From Hoeflea sp. BAL378 (GTDB taxonomy: Bacteria > Pseudomonadota > Alphaproteobacteria > Rhizobiales > Rhizobiaceae): a stretch of 64,000 nt of DNA. The DNA lies in NCBI RefSeq assembly GCF_000759435.1, contig NZ_JRJG01000044.1, positions 1-64,000 on the forward strand, given 5' to 3'. A model generated the notes under the pieces. It worked only from the letters and a program-made list of their open reading frames with translations, was not told where the DNA came from and did not search any database. Shown in pieces: positions 20,613 to 29,062 of the stretch (the stretch's first letter is position 1; each line of letters begins with the position of its first letter). The position numbers and the translations under genes were made by a program.

Positions 20613-20635
20613 GCCCGGACGCGGCGCGCCCGGGC
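20613..20635. repeat. hairpin copy 2, same arms as 20367-20389
   Basis: GCCCGGACGC (20613-20622) and GCGCCCGGGC (20626-20635) are identical, mismatch included, to the arms of the hairpin just after cfa; only the 3-nt loop differs (GGC versus TGG). It lies 50 bp beyond the ohr stop. Confidence 0.6.
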
Positions 20636-20684
20636 TTGGGTCTGTCAGAAGCGGGCCAGTTTTGGCCTTGCCCGATGCCTGAAC

Positions 20685-21107
20685 TCAGGCGAGCTCGGGC
20701 GTGATCTTGAGCGTGCCGGATGTGGCGTGCGAATAGGGGCAGACCTTGTGGCCGCCGGCGATCAGGTCTTCCGCCACGTCCTTGTCGATCCCCGGCAGGT
20801 CCACCTTGATCTTGACGTCGAGGCCGAAGCCCGTGTCCTCGCGCGGGCCGATGCCGACGGTGACGGTGACATTGGCGTCGTCGGGCACCTTCACCTTCTT
20901 CTGGCCGGCATAGAACTTGAGCGCGCCCAGGAAACAGGCGGCGTAGCCGGTGGCGAACAACTGCTCCGGGTTCACGCCGCCGCCAGGTCCGCCCATTTCG
21001 GTGGGAACGGCGAGGTTGACGTCGAGGGCGCCGTCATGGGTCTTGGAATGGCCATCGCGGCCTCCGGTGGCGGTGGCGGATGCGCTGTAGACAATCTTGG
21101 TCGGCAT
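20685..21107 (-). CDS. ohr: organic hydroperoxide resistance protein
   Basis: A 140-residue thiol peroxidase of the Ohr subfamily (OsmC superfamily) that reduces organic hydroperoxides. The catalytic cysteines are C58 in GYAACFLGALK and C123 in KVCPYSHAT, the arrangement that separates Ohr from OsmC. Length is standard. It is divergent from an OhrR-type MarR repressor with two matching operators between the genes, so induction by organic peroxide is expected. Confidence 0.97.
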   Translation of the reverse strand: MPTKIVYSASATATGGRDGHSKTHDGALDVNLAVPTEMGGPGGGVNPEQLFATGYAACFLGALKFYAGQKKVKVPDDANVTVTVGIGPREDTGFGLDVKIKVDLPGIDKDVAEDLIAGGHKVCPYSHATSGTLKITPELA

Positions 21108-21123
21108 GATATATTCCTTTCGT

Positions 21124-21136
21124 ACGATTTAATCGT
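21124..21136. promoter_or_regulatory. OhrR operator 1 (ohr-proximal)
   Basis: ACGATTTAATCGT is a perfect 6-1-6 palindrome. It lies just downstream of the predicted ohr -10 and close to the expected transcription start, and shares the core CGATT-N-AATCG with the operator at 21179-21191. Confidence 0.65.
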
Positions 21137-21143
21137 GTACGAT

Positions 21144-21172
21144 ATTAATCACCACCCCGGCGCCAAAGTCAA
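21144..21172 (-). promoter_or_regulatory. ohr promoter
   Basis: On the minus strand TTGACT (21172-21167) and ATTAAT (21149-21144) are separated by 17 bp, a good sigma-70-type match. Operator 1 lies immediately downstream. Confidence 0.55.
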
Positions 21173-21176
21173 CCGC

Positions 21177-21205
21177 TTGCGATTGAATCGCGCACACACT
21201 AATTT
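21177..21205 (+). promoter_or_regulatory. ohrR promoter with overlapping OhrR operator 2
   Basis: TTGCGA (21177-21182), 17 bp, TAATTT (21200-21205). The palindrome GCGATTGAATCGC (21179-21191) overlaps the -35 and has the same CGATT-N-AATCG core as operator 1; the centres are 55 bp apart. Confidence 0.55.
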
Positions 21206-21228
21206 GATCGCAGAATGGAGACGAGATC

Positions 21229-21699
21229 ATGACAAGGCAGGCAGGAGCGGACATGCGCGGCATCGACGTCGATTCGATGCTGTGTTTCGATCTCTATTCA
21301 ACCCACCATGCGGTGGGGCAGATCTACACCCCCCTGCTGACCCCGCTCGGCCTCACCTACCCGCAATACCTCGTGCTGGTGGTGCTGTGGCGCAGCGACG
21401 ATCTGGTCGTCGGCGAGATCGGCGAAAGGCTGCATCTGGAATCCTCGACGCTCACGCCGCTGATCAAGCGGCTGGAGGGCCAGGGCCTGGTCAGGCGGAC
21501 CCGCGACGCCCGGGACGAGCGCAAGGTGCGCGTCACGCTGACGCCCGAAGGCAGGGCGCTGCGGCAGCAGGCGAGCCATATTCCCGGCTGCATCATGGCG
21601 GCCTTCGGCCTGCCTCTGGACGAACTGATCGCCCTGCACACCACACTGGGCCGGGTGCGCGCCTCGGTGCTCGCCCGCGCCGCGGCGGACGGGGCATAA
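21229..21699 (+). CDS. ohrR: OhrR, MarR-family organic peroxide sensor/repressor
   Basis: A 156-residue MarR regulator. The N-terminal redox cysteine (C19) is in LCFDLYSTHHAVGQIYTPLL, and LTYPQYLVLVVLW supplies the conserved OhrR tyrosine. The winged helix follows, with LESSTLTPLIKRLEGQGLVRR as recognition helix and DERKVRVTLTPEG as wing. A second Cys (in IPGCIM) could form the inter-subunit disulfide of two-Cys OhrRs. GGAG at 21217-21220 supports ATG 21229, but AGGAG before an in-frame ATG at 21253 makes that start possible. Divergent from ohr. Confidence 0.95.
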   Translation: MTRQAGADMRGIDVDSMLCFDLYSTHHAVGQIYTPLLTPLGLTYPQYLVLVVLWRSDDLVVGEIGERLHLESSTLTPLIKRLEGQGLVRRTRDARDERKVRVTLTPEGRALRQQASHIPGCIMAAFGLPLDELIALHTTLGRVRASVLARAAADGA

Positions 21700-21737
21700 C
21701 CCCCACCCGGATCGCCTGCGCTTCGCTTGTCTCTCCG

Positions 21738-21832
21738 ACCTCCCCTCAAGGGGGAGGTAGGGCATCGCGCCTGGCGGCGGCATGGAACCCGACCGCGGTG
21801 CCTTGCGTCCCCCTCCCCCTTGAGGGGAGGGG
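21738..21832. repeat. paired CCTCCCC/GGGGAGG hairpin repeat
   Basis: Two short hairpins, one around CCTCCCCTCAAGGGGGAGG (21739-21757) and a near-inverse one around CCCCTCCCCCTTGAGGGG (21810-21827), are separated by about 50 bp. They form a C/G-tract repeat of a type dispersed in rhizobial intergenic DNA. The remainder of the 286-bp ohrR-oxidoreductase gap holds nothing recognised. Confidence 0.55.
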
Positions 21833-21985
21833 TCAGGGGTGGGGGTGCGCGGCCCCGCGATGAAAGAGGCAAAACCCTAAAGCCACCGCACCCGATGAGA
21901 GATAGACAGGGAATCGCCTCAGGCCCCGAACCGAGGCATGACGCGCTCACGCGAACCCGTGCGAACAACGCGCCATACGACGAAA

Positions 21986-24124
21986 CTAAACCTTCCGCAC
22001 CCACACCCGCGTGTCGTGAAACGCCGCGCCGCCGTAGGGGGCGCAGGAATCGGCGCCGGTGAGCGTGTTGATCCCCTCCCCGTCCTCGAAGGCGGAGTTC
22101 GGCCAGAGGCCCTCGTGGATGACCACGCCGCGGCGCTGGCCGGCGTCGAGCCGGGCGTGCATGGCGACCTCGCCGCGCAGGTTGCCGAGCCGCACCCGGT
22201 CGCCTTCGGCAATCCCGAGCGCCGCAGCGTCGTCGGGATGCATCATCAGGTCCGGCCGGACCTCCTTGGCCCGCGACGAGGCGGTTTCGGCAAAGCTGGA
22301 GTTGAGGAACGAGCGCGACGGCGAGGTGGCCAGCCGGAACGGGTGCTCCGCATCGGCGCTTTCGATCAGGTCGACATGATCGGGGAACTCCGGCAGCTTC
22401 TCCACCGGGCCCTGCGGCCCCATGCGCCTGGGCGGCCTGTTGGCGGCCGGGGTCCCGGTCCAGTCGGGCCGGAAGCGGAATTTGCCGTCCTTGTGGGCAA
22501 AGCCCTTGAGGAAATGCGCGGTCTCGAAATCGGGTTGCAGGTCGGCCCATTTGTCGGCCCGGAAGGTGTCGAAATCCCCCAGCCCCCGCTTTCCGAGCAT
22601 ATAGTCGATGTGCTCCCGCTCGGTCAGGCCGAAGCCTTCGCGGTCGCCGACGCCCAGGCGCCTGCCCAGTTCCTCGACCACATAATGGTTGGGCATCGGG
22701 CCCTCGGGCGGATCGACCAGCTTCGGGCCGAGCATGATGTGCTGGTGGCCGCCGCCGCGGTAGATGTCGTCATGCTCGAGGAACATGGTGGCGGGCAGCA
22801 CCACGTCGGCGAGCCGCGCCGTGTCGGTCATGAACTGCTCGTGGACGGCGAGGAACAGGTCCTCGCGCCTGAGCCCCTCGACCACCTTGCGCTGCTCCGG
22901 CGCGACATTGGCGGGATTGGTGTTCTGCACCAGCATGGCGGTGACCGGCGGCCCGCCATTCAGCGCCTCGGCCTCCCCGGTCAGCACCCGGCCGATGCGC
23001 GACTGGTCGAGCCAGCGCAGGCCGGGATCGTAATATTTGCGGCCCTCGACCAGGGATTTGTCCAGCCGGAAAATATCGGAGTTGGAATGGAACGCGCCGC
23101 CACCCTCATGCTGGTAGCAGCCGGTGACGACCGCGAGCGACAGCGCCGCATGCATGTTGGCCGCGCCATTGCGCTGGCGGGTGAAACCGTAGCCAAGCCG
23201 GAAGAATGTCTTCTTCGTGGTGCCCACCAGCCGGGCGAAGGCCTCGATCTCGGCCGCGGGCACGCCGGAGATGGCTTCCGCCCATTGCGGCGTCCGCGCC
23301 TCCAGATGTGATTCAAGTCCCGCGGGGTCGTCGCTGAATTTGCTGAGATAATCGCGATCGGCGAGGCCCTCGCGAAACAGCACATGCATCACCGCGCAGG
23401 CAAACGCGCCGTCGGTGCCGGGCCTGAGCAGGATCTTGATGTCGGCCTGCTTCATGGTCGGATTGTCGTAGATGTCGATCACCGCGATCTTGGCGCCGCG
23501 TTCCTTGCGGGCGCGGATGGCGTGGGTCATGACATTGACCTGGGTCGAAACCGCGTTGGTGCCCCAGATCACCACGCAGTCGGACTTGGCCATCTCGCGC
23601 GGATCGGGCCCGCGCAGCGCGCCCGTGCCCATGGTGAAGCCGGTCCAGGCCAGGTTGGTGCAGAAACTGTCGAACTGGTTGGAATAGCCCTTGGCATGGC
23701 GCAGGCGGTTGATGCCGTCGCGCTGCACCAGGCCCATGGTGCCGGCATAATAGTTGAGCCAGACGGTTTCCGGGCCGAACCGGGCCTCGGCCCGCTCGAA
23801 CCTTTCGGCGATCAGGTCGAGCGCCGCCCCGAAGCTCGCCTCCTTCCACTGCCCCTCGCCTTTCGCGCCGGCGCGGATCAGCGGCTTCAGGAGCCGGTCC
23901 GGATGGTGGATGCGCTCGGCATAGCGCGCCACCTTGGCGCAGATCACGCCGGCGGTGTAGCTGTTGCCCGGATCGCCGCGCACCCGGCCGATGCGGTTTC
24001 CCGCCAGAAGTTCCACCTCCAGCGCGCAGGTGGACGGGCAGTCATGCGGACAGGCGGAATGGCCGATGGCGGTGGCGGGGCCGGATGCGAGGGCGCCGGA
24101 CTTAAGGGGGGTCGCGTCGTTCAT
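21986..24124 (-). CDS. molybdopterin-dependent oxidoreductase with N-terminal [4Fe-4S] site
   Basis: A 712-residue DMSO-reductase-superfamily protein. The N-terminal cluster ligands are C25, C29, C33 and C62 (SACPHDCPSTC then GVICAKV). Mo-bis-MGD domain blocks follow, including DCVVIWGTNAVSTQVNVM and DIYDNPTMKQADI, with the C-terminal beta-barrel dinucleotide-binding domain from about residue 590. There is no twin-arginine signal, so it is probably cytoplasmic. The substrate is unknown; it is not a clear formate dehydrogenase or nitrate reductase. The ATG at 24124 is chosen because 12 upstream codons carry no similarity. moaD and moaE for cofactor synthesis are elsewhere in this window. Confidence 0.88.
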   Translation of the reverse strand: MNDATPLKSGALASGPATAIGHSACPHDCPSTCALEVELLAGNRIGRVRGDPGNSYTAGVICAKVARYAERIHHPDRLLKPLIRAGAKGEGQWKEASFGAALDLIAERFERAEARFGPETVWLNYYAGTMGLVQRDGINRLRHAKGYSNQFDSFCTNLAWTGFTMGTGALRGPDPREMAKSDCVVIWGTNAVSTQVNVMTHAIRARKERGAKIAVIDIYDNPTMKQADIKILLRPGTDGAFACAVMHVLFREGLADRDYLSKFSDDPAGLESHLEARTPQWAEAISGVPAAEIEAFARLVGTTKKTFFRLGYGFTRQRNGAANMHAALSLAVVTGCYQHEGGGAFHSNSDIFRLDKSLVEGRKYYDPGLRWLDQSRIGRVLTGEAEALNGGPPVTAMLVQNTNPANVAPEQRKVVEGLRREDLFLAVHEQFMTDTARLADVVLPATMFLEHDDIYRGGGHQHIMLGPKLVDPPEGPMPNHYVVEELGRRLGVGDREGFGLTEREHIDYMLGKRGLGDFDTFRADKWADLQPDFETAHFLKGFAHKDGKFRFRPDWTGTPAANRPPRRMGPQGPVEKLPEFPDHVDLIESADAEHPFRLATSPSRSFLNSSFAETASSRAKEVRPDLMMHPDDAAALGIAEGDRVRLGNLRGEVAMHARLDAGQRRGVVIHEGLWPNSAFEDGEGINTLTGADSCAPYGGAAFHDTRVWVRKV

Positions 24125-24209
24125 GCTTTCTCTATAAGAGAATTCGCAACGATGCGCCACGCCGCGCGTGCCGCCATCGGATCAAAACAGGGACAGATCG
24201 CGCCAGACG

Positions 24210-25061
24210 ATGAATTACCGTCACCTCTACCATGCGGGCAATTCCGCCGATGTGCTCAAGCACGCGGTTCTGGCCCGGATCATTGCCTATCTTCAGCGCA
24301 AGGATCCGGCGTTCCGGGTGATCGACACCCATGCGGGCATCGGCAGCTATGACCTGTCTTCGACGGAGGCGCAGAAGACCGGGGAATGGCGCGACGGCGT
24401 CGGCCGGGTGATGGCGGCGCAGATGTCGCCGCAGCTTGCGGAGTTTCTGGCGCCCTGGATCGGGACGGTGAAGGCGCTCAATCCCGAGGGCGGCCTGCGC
24501 CACTATCCCGGCTCGCCGCAACTGACGCGGCTGCTCCTGCGCAAGCAGGACCGGCTGACCGCGATCGAACTGCACCCGGACGACGCGCGCCGGCTCAAGG
24601 CGCTGTTCGAGGGCGATTACCAGGTCCGGGTGATCGAGCTCGACGGATGGCTGGCCCTCGGCGGCCACCTGCCGCCCAAGGAAAAGCGCGGCCTGGTGCT
24701 GATCGACCCGCCCTTCGAGCTCGACGGCGAATTCGACCGGATGATCGACGGTCTGGCCCGCGCGACCCGGCGCTTTGCCGGCGGCACCTACCTGCTGTGG
24801 CATCCGATCAAGGCCGGAAGCCCCCTCGCCGGCTTCGACAAGAAGCTGGTCGCGCTCGGCCGGCCGCGCACGCTCTCGGTGCGGATGCTGGTGCGGGCCA
24901 ACGTAAATGCGCCGGGCCTGAACGGCTCCGGGCTGGTGATCATCAATCCGCCCTTCACGCTGGAGGCGGACCTGAAAGCCGTCCTGCCCGAGCTCACCCG
25001 CCTGCTGGCGCAGGGCCCCGGCGCGGGGTGCGAGGTCCGCATGCTGGTTGGCGAGAGCTGA
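24210..25061 (+). CDS. rlmJ: 23S rRNA (adenine(2030)-N6)-methyltransferase
   Basis: A 283-residue RlmJ (YhiR) methyltransferase modifying A2030 of 23S rRNA with SAM. The start MNYRHLYHAGNSADVLKHAVL is strongly conserved in the family, followed by VIDTHAGIGSYDL as the SAM loop and LIDPPFELDGEF as the catalytic DPPF/Y motif. The reading frame extends 14 codons upstream, but similarity begins at the ATG at 24210. It is divergent from the molybdoenzyme and convergent with the diguanylate cyclase gene. Confidence 0.95.
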   Translation: MNYRHLYHAGNSADVLKHAVLARIIAYLQRKDPAFRVIDTHAGIGSYDLSSTEAQKTGEWRDGVGRVMAAQMSPQLAEFLAPWIGTVKALNPEGGLRHYPGSPQLTRLLLRKQDRLTAIELHPDDARRLKALFEGDYQVRVIELDGWLALGGHLPPKEKRGLVLIDPPFELDGEFDRMIDGLARATRRFAGGTYLLWHPIKAGSPLAGFDKKLVALGRPRTLSVRMLVRANVNAPGLNGSGLVIINPPFTLEADLKAVLPELTRLLAQGPGAGCEVRMLVGES

Positions 25062-25140
25062 GAGAAGGCTCCGCCCGGCCCGGACCGCGCCGATGGGTCG
25101 ATCCGCGGTTCCGGACGCTGTGCCGTGACCGGGTCGGCCG

Positions 25141-26610
25141 TCAGGCGGCGCGCCAGGTCGGATCGGGGCGCAGCCGCGGCCCGCCGGCCCGCGAGACCCG
25201 GTTCCGCCCGGACCTTTTCGCGACATACAGCGCCGCATCGGCCGCCTTGACGAGGGCCTTGGGCGTCGCCCCGTGCGGCAGCCGGCCGGCGCAGCCGATG
25301 CTGACGGTGAGCTGAATGGCGTCGCCGTCATCGCAGGCGATCGATGCCTCCTCGACGACCACGCGCAAACGCTCCGCCAGTGACAGGGCGGCCTCCTCGC
25401 CGGTGTCGGGAAGAATGATGCCGAACTCCTCCCCGCCGTAGCGGGTCACGACATCGCCGGGGCGGGTCGCCTGTTCGAAAAGGTCTGCGACCAACCGAAG
25501 TACCCGGTCACCCGCCTGGTGTCCGTAGGTGTCGTTGATCCGCTTGAAGTGGTCGATGTCGACCATCAGCAGCGACACCGGCCTGCCGTGGCGGTCGGCG
25601 CCGGTGAACTCCGCCTCGAGTCGCTCGTCGAAGGCCGCGCGGTTGAGCGCGCCGGTCAGGCCGTCATGGGTGGAGCGCTTTTCGAGCTCCCGGTAGAGCT
25701 TGTCGAGGGTCGCGGAAGCCTGGTTGATTGCGGCCGCGAGCTGCCCGAGCTCGTCGAGGCTGTTACGAAGCCTGACCCGGTGGGAGAAATCCTTCTGGCC
25801 GAGCTTGCCGGCGGCGATGCGGAGCTGCTCGATGGGCTGCAGCACCGAATGGCCCACGGTGCTGCCCATGGCGATCAGCACGCACACGCCGACAAGGATG
25901 GCGATGACGAGGGCGGTGAGGCTCTCCTTGCCGGCGGTCTGCGCCGACAGCAGCCGTTGCTGCTGGTCCGCCAGCGAGTAGGTCTGGAACCGGTTGATGA
26001 CGCTGTAGATGGGATCGATGCCGAGATAGGCGCGTTTGGAGGCTTCGAAGGATTCGGCCGTGCCCGGCTCATAGCGGAACATCTCGTCCATCTTCGCCTT
26101 GACGCTTCGCCAGGCGCTGTTGGCTTCGGACAGCGACACCGCGCCCCGGGATGATGGGGTCAACGACATCCCCAGCGGCGTGGAAGCGAGGTCCTGGAAA
26201 TGCATGTCCACCTGAGCGGCCAGTTCCCTGTAGCGCTCCCGCGCGGTCCGGTCCCCCTCGACCGCGAAGCGGAAGCCGGCGCGGTCGATTTCGCGCAGAT
26301 CCCGTTGCAGGAACAGGATCGGCAGCGTTTCAAGGCGCGTTTCCTCGACGCTGGTCTCATAGTTCTGCAGGATCGCCCGGCCGGAGGCGACCGCGATCGC
26401 CGCCATCACCAGGAGGCCGAGGACCGACAGGCCGAAGGCGAACTGGAAGCGGACATGGATCGACCGGTGCAGCGGATAGACGATCCGCGACAGGAGCCGC
26501 CGCAGCGCGCCCCTGCGCGTCCGGCGGGCGCCGGACGCATGCGGGTCGGAGCCCTCCCTTGCCGCGGCGGACTGCGGTTTGAAGCGGCGAAGCAGCGATA
26601 TGTGTCTCAA
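25141..26610 (-). CDS. membrane-bound diguanylate cyclase (HAMP-GGDEF)
   Basis: A 489-residue inner-membrane enzyme making cyclic-di-GMP. A first transmembrane helix (LSVLGLLVMAAIAVASG) is followed by a periplasmic four-helix-like sensor of about 150 residues, a second helix (LVIAILVGVCVLIAMG), a HAMP linker and a C-terminal GGDEF domain. The active motif is GGEEF, and RPGD five residues before it forms the product-inhibition I-site, so the enzyme is probably active and feedback-controlled. The likely start is TTG at 26610 because GAGGG precedes it by six bases; the open frame continues upstream without domain signal. The periplasmic ligand is unknown. Confidence 0.88.
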   Translation of the reverse strand: MRHISLLRRFKPQSAAAREGSDPHASGARRTRRGALRRLLSRIVYPLHRSIHVRFQFAFGLSVLGLLVMAAIAVASGRAILQNYETSVEETRLETLPILFLQRDLREIDRAGFRFAVEGDRTARERYRELAAQVDMHFQDLASTPLGMSLTPSSRGAVSLSEANSAWRSVKAKMDEMFRYEPGTAESFEASKRAYLGIDPIYSVINRFQTYSLADQQQRLLSAQTAGKESLTALVIAILVGVCVLIAMGSTVGHSVLQPIEQLRIAAGKLGQKDFSHRVRLRNSLDELGQLAAAINQASATLDKLYRELEKRSTHDGLTGALNRAAFDERLEAEFTGADRHGRPVSLLMVDIDHFKRINDTYGHQAGDRVLRLVADLFEQATRPGDVVTRYGGEEFGIILPDTGEEAALSLAERLRVVVEEASIACDDGDAIQLTVSIGCAGRLPHGATPKALVKAADAALYVAKRSGRNRVSRAGGPRLRPDPTWRAA

Positions 26611-26839
26611 CGGCGTCCCTCGGGTCGGCCATGAAGAAGGCCGATTTGCGAGATTCTCCCACAAAAGGCTTTCGGCCAAAAAAACCGCTAAAGTCGCATT
26701 TGAGTCAAATTGGATCCACCGGACAGGCCGCTCCCACCCGCATCCGCGCAGCAAGCGGAGGCCGGGCGCTGCTTCGCCCTTGCCCAAGGGCACGGGCACG
26801 CCTTATACCGTGACTCGCATCCTGTTTGGAGAACCGTCC

Positions 26840-27262
26840 ATGACCATGAAAAGCTTGTTCCTCGCAGTCACAACGGCCTTCAGCATGTCGCTCGCGAGCT
26901 ATGCGGGCCCCGCATTGGCTTTCACCGGTGGCAATTTCCCCTCCTGCGACGCGCCGCAGGTGCTGTCCTACATCCAGAAGCGGTTCGTCTGGACCGACAC
27001 GCATCTGCTCAAGCGCGGCCTGGCCATCGACAGCATCACACGGACGCAGCGCAACCGGGTGAAATACGGAGACCAGTACTGGTCGATCCCCAGGCTCTAT
27101 TGCCACGGCACCGCGCACATGAATGACGGCCACAAGCGCACGATCTGGTGGCTGATCGAGGGCGGCATGGGCTTCGCCGGTCTCGGCGACAATCTGGAGT
27201 TCTGCATCGACGGGCTCGATCCGTTCAAGGTGCATGGCGCCTGGTGCCGCTCGGTTCGCTGA
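26840..27262 (+). CDS. secreted four-cysteine hypothetical protein
   Basis: A 140-residue protein with a clear Sec signal peptide (MTMKSLFLAVTTAFSMSLAS then YAGPALA, cleavage expected before FTGG). The mature 113-residue chain has four cysteines (C36, C88, C122, C136), consistent with two disulfides in the periplasm. GGAG precedes the ATG at 26840; MKSLF two codons later is an alternative start. I do not recognise the family. The stop is 9 bp before the RNase T2 start, so the two are probably one transcript and may work together. Confidence 0.82.
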   Translation: MTMKSLFLAVTTAFSMSLASYAGPALAFTGGNFPSCDAPQVLSYIQKRFVWTDTHLLKRGLAIDSITRTQRNRVKYGDQYWSIPRLYCHGTAHMNDGHKRTIWWLIEGGMGFAGLGDNLEFCIDGLDPFKVHGAWCRSVR

Positions 27263-27271
27263 CCGGGCTCG

Positions 27272-27982
27272 ATGTCCGCCCCGTCGCCCACCCGGCTGCT
27301 GACGGCTCTGGCCCTGCTGGCGCTTGTCGCCGGGTGCACGGACGAGGCCACGCCCGAGGCCCGGGCCGGCACCGCCGGCGCTGAACAGGTTGCAGCCGAC
27401 CTGCCCCTGGGCACGGGATTCGATTTCTACGTGCTGGCGCTGTCGTGGTCGCCCGCCTATTGCGCGCTCGAGGGCGCCAACGCCAACCCGCAGCAATGCG
27501 CCGAGGACCGCGATCTCGGATTCGTGGTGCACGGGCTGTGGCCGCAATTCGAGAGCGGCTATCCCGAATTCTGCCCCAGCCGCCAGCCCGACCGCGTTCC
27601 CGCCGATCTCGGCCGGGCCTACATGGACATCGTGCCGACGCTCGGCCTGATCGGGCACCAGTGGCGCAAGCACGGCTCCTGTTCGGGCCTCTCCCAGGAG
27701 GATTATTTCCGCGTGCTGCGCGCTGCACGCTCGAGGATCGTCCTGCCGCCCGAGTTCGCGGCCGAAAACTTGCCGGCACGGATTGACGCAAGGGCGGCGG
27801 AAGATGCATTCATTGCCGCCAATCCCGGCATGGCGCGCGACGGAATTGCGGTCGCGTGCGAGCGCGGGATGTTGCGTGAAGTCCGAATCTGCCTGACCCC
27901 CTCCCTGGGCCTGCGTGCGTGCCGGGAAGTCGACAAGGCCGGCTGCAGCATCGCCAATCTGGAAGTTCCCGAACCGGACTGA
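27272..27982 (+). CDS. ribonuclease T2 family lipoprotein
   Basis: A 236-residue RNase T2. The N-terminus carries a lipoprotein signal with lipobox LVAGC (lipidated C22). Both catalytic segments are intact: CAS-I FVVHGLWPQ with H87, and CAS-II GHQWRKHGSCS with H129 and H134. Members cleave single-stranded RNA endonucleolytically, usually in the periplasm or outside the cell. Several paired cysteines support an oxidised environment. The gene follows a secreted four-Cys protein by 9 bp and has no strong ribosome-binding site, which suggests coupling. Confidence 0.93.
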   Translation: MSAPSPTRLLTALALLALVAGCTDEATPEARAGTAGAEQVAADLPLGTGFDFYVLALSWSPAYCALEGANANPQQCAEDRDLGFVVHGLWPQFESGYPEFCPSRQPDRVPADLGRAYMDIVPTLGLIGHQWRKHGSCSGLSQEDYFRVLRAARSRIVLPPEFAAENLPARIDARAAEDAFIAANPGMARDGIAVACERGMLREVRICLTPSLGLRACREVDKAGCSIANLEVPEPD

Positions 27983-28023
27983 CCGGGTTCGGCGCTTCTG
28001 CTCCACGACGAAAGAAAAGATCC

Positions 28024-28617
28024 ATGAAAATACTCTACTCCCCCGCTTCGCCCTATTCCGCCAAGGTGCGGATGGCGGCGAAATCCGCAGGCATCGACGC
28101 CGAGGGCGTGGTCACCGACACCAATGCGGCGCCGGCGGAACTGGTCGACAACAATCCGCTGGGCAAGATCCCGGTGCTGATCACCGATGAGGGGCAGTCG
28201 GTCTATGACAGCCGCGCCATCATGCAGTTCCTCGACCGGTCGGGCGCCAGGCGCCTCTACCCGCGCAATGCCGCCAAGCGCACGGAAGTCGAGGTGCTGG
28301 AAGCGCTGTGCGACGGCATCTGCGACTGCCTGCTGGCAGTCATCTATGAGCGCCGCTTCCGGCCCGAGGACAAGGTTCACCAGGAGTGGATCGACAAGCA
28401 GTGGACGAAGGTCACGCGCGGGCTCGACCATCTGGAGGCGAACATGCCGCGCAGCACCAAGACGCTCAACGGCGGACACCTGGCGCTCGCCGCGATGACC
28501 GGCTACCTGGCGCTGCGCTTTCCCGGCAAGTGGGAGCGCGGGCGGCCCAAGCTCAAGCGCTGGAGCGCGAAATTCGCCGCGAGCTTCCCCGATCTTGACG
28601 CGATGCGGCCCCGGTAG
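28024..28617 (+). CDS. glutathione S-transferase family protein
   Basis: A 197-residue GST. The N-terminal thioredoxin-like domain begins MKILYSPASPYSAKVRMAAK, with a Ser-rich active-site loop and the cis-Pro region GKIPVLI, then SVYDSRAIMQFLD for gamma-glutamyl recognition. The C-terminal all-helical domain follows. The substrate is unknown. Its stop overlaps the GTG start of dgkA by one base, so the two are likely co-translated, although no functional link is obvious. Confidence 0.9.
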   Translation: MKILYSPASPYSAKVRMAAKSAGIDAEGVVTDTNAAPAELVDNNPLGKIPVLITDEGQSVYDSRAIMQFLDRSGARRLYPRNAAKRTEVEVLEALCDGICDCLLAVIYERRFRPEDKVHQEWIDKQWTKVTRGLDHLEANMPRSTKTLNGGHLALAAMTGYLALRFPGKWERGRPKLKRWSAKFAASFPDLDAMRPR

Positions 28618-29000
28618 TGATCCAGCGGCCACCCAAACAGGAGGGTATCGGCCACATCTTCGCCGCCGCGCGCTATTCGCTGGGCGGGGTCAGGCGGCTG
28701 TGGCGAGAGACCGCGTTCCAGCACGAGACGCTGGCCTTCGCGGTGATCATCTGTCTCTTCCTGCTGGCGGGGACGCCCCTGTGGGGCTTTGCCGGTTCTA
28801 TCCTGCTCTATCTGCTGACCGCCGCGATCGAGGCGCTCAACACCGCGGTGGAGGAGCTGACCGATCACGCCTCGCCGCATTACTCCAAGATGGCCGAGCA
28901 CGCCAAGGATCTCGGATCCTTCGCGGTGTTCTGCCTGCTTCTCGCCAACGGAGTCTGGGCGGCTTTCGTTCTGGCCTCCGTGTGGGGCTGGGCCAGCTAG
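28617..29000 (+). CDS. dgkA: diacylglycerol kinase (DgkA type)
   Basis: A 127-residue membrane protein with three hydrophobic helices, matching the small trimeric bacterial DgkA that phosphorylates diacylglycerol and recycles it into phospholipid synthesis. The active-site motif EALNTAVEELTD is present with both glutamates, and AFQHETLAFA matches the N-terminal conserved region. It starts at GTG overlapping the GST stop (TAGTG). A perfect terminator hairpin follows within 5 bp of the stop. Confidence 0.93.
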   Translation: MIQRPPKQEGIGHIFAAARYSLGGVRRLWRETAFQHETLAFAVIICLFLLAGTPLWGFAGSILLYLLTAAIEALNTAVEELTDHASPHYSKMAEHAKDLGSFAVFCLLLANGVWAAFVLASVWGWAS

Positions 29001-29005
29001 CAAAA

Positions 29006-29031
29006 AGCCCGGACGGTTTCCCGTCCGGGCT
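29006..29031. terminator. bidirectional Rho-independent terminator (dgkA / omp25-like gene)
   Basis: A perfect 11-bp stem, AGCCCGGACGG (29006-29016) with CCGTCCGGGCT (29021-29031), loop TTTC. The five As at 29002-29006 give a T-run on the minus strand, so it is strongest for the outer-membrane protein gene. Confidence 0.85.
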
Positions 29032-29062
29032 CTTATCTACAGTTCCTGTCGCGAAGTCGCGA

